From UBA1724 sp016302315 (GTDB lineage Bacteria; Verrucomicrobiota; Lentisphaeria; Oligosphaerales; Oligosphaeraceae), in NCBI GenBank assembly GCA_016302315.1, contig JAEDNW010000053.1:1-14440 (forward strand): a stretch of DNA of 14,440 bases. Direction: 5' to 3'. Shown one piece after another: positions 14,377-14,440 of the stretch (the stretch's first letter is position 1; each line of letters opens with the position of its first letter). Both the position numbers and the translations under genes were made by a program. The notes beneath the pieces were generated by a model. The model did not search any database, had not been told where the DNA came from, and was given only the letters and a program-made list of their open reading frames with translations.

Positions 14377-14440
14377 ATGGGCTTTTCCACCAATCTCCTT
14401 ATCCTGGGGGCCGGGGCGGCCGGGCTCTTTGCGGCCTGTC
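14377..14440 (+). CDS. N-terminus of an FAD/NAD(P)-binding oxidoreductase (partial)
   Basis: Only the first 21 codons are in the window, and the gene runs off the right edge. The protein starts with a hydrophobic strand and a dinucleotide-binding motif, NLLILGAGAAGLFAAC, in which GAGAAG is the GxGxxG fingerprint at residues 11-16. The AAGL(F/M)AA form just after a very short N-terminus is common in the HI0933/BaiN-like flavoproteins, but other flavoprotein families share it, so I give no name. The start is supported by GAGG at 14366-14369, seven bases before the ATG. It begins 36 bases after the ferredoxin terminator. Confidence 0.7.
   Translation, partial: MGFSTNLLILGAGAAGLFAAC

Noticed and set aside
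1..14440. CRISPR array, tRNA, rRNA, insertion sequence or phage remnant
   Set aside because: No direct-repeat series, no cloverleaf or rRNA core recognised, no transposase motifs, and no terminal inverted repeats seen.

Overview
The window is GC-rich bacterial DNA. Seven complete genes and the first 21 codons of an eighth all lie on the + strand. A Skp/OmpH chaperone followed by LpxD shows an organism with an outer membrane and lipid A. A tiny 2[4Fe-4S] ferredoxin, apparently highly expressed, points to an anaerobic or fermentative lifestyle. The single-chain glycogen debranching enzyme and a sodium/solute symporter with a long hydrophilic insert make me think of the PVC group (Lentisphaerae/Verrucomicrobia-like). 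That placement is inference, not proof.

Layout. 1-165: leader with a G-rich stretch. 166-1848: L-aspartate oxidase (NadB, first step of de novo NAD synthesis). 1923-2597: small membrane protein with an N-terminal zinc ribbon, function unknown. 2708-7021: a 1437-residue bifunctional-type glycogen debranching enzyme (GH13 plus GH133). 7018-7650: HAD-family phosphatase, overlapping the debranching gene by ATGA. 7651-7880: hairpin-rich gap. 7881-8519 and 8580-9623: skp/ompH and lpxD, a classical envelope pair but without the usual bamA, fabZ and lpxA. 9732-12182: 816-residue SSS-family symporter, followed by a strong terminator. 12183-12520: non-coding gap with the terminator and a G-quadruplex motif. 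12521-13843: PLP fold-type I aminotransferase of unknown substrate. 13844-14039: structured leader. 14040-14213: 57-residue ferredoxin with its own strong terminator. 14377 to the end: start of a flavin or NAD(P)-binding oxidoreductase.

How the genes fit together. The set is mostly housekeeping: NAD synthesis, glycogen breakdown with sugar-phosphate handling, outer-membrane biogenesis, nutrient uptake, amino-acid metabolism and electron transfer. Two convincing small linkages are the debranching enzyme with the HAD phosphatase (translational coupling) and skp with lpxD. I see no phage, transposon, CRISPR, tRNA or rRNA, and no clear novel defence or mobile system. The most notable items are the debranching-enzyme fusion, the roughly 140-residue insert in the symporter, the structured leader of the ferredoxin gene, and the pyrimidine-rich leaders that lack Shine-Dalgarno sequences.
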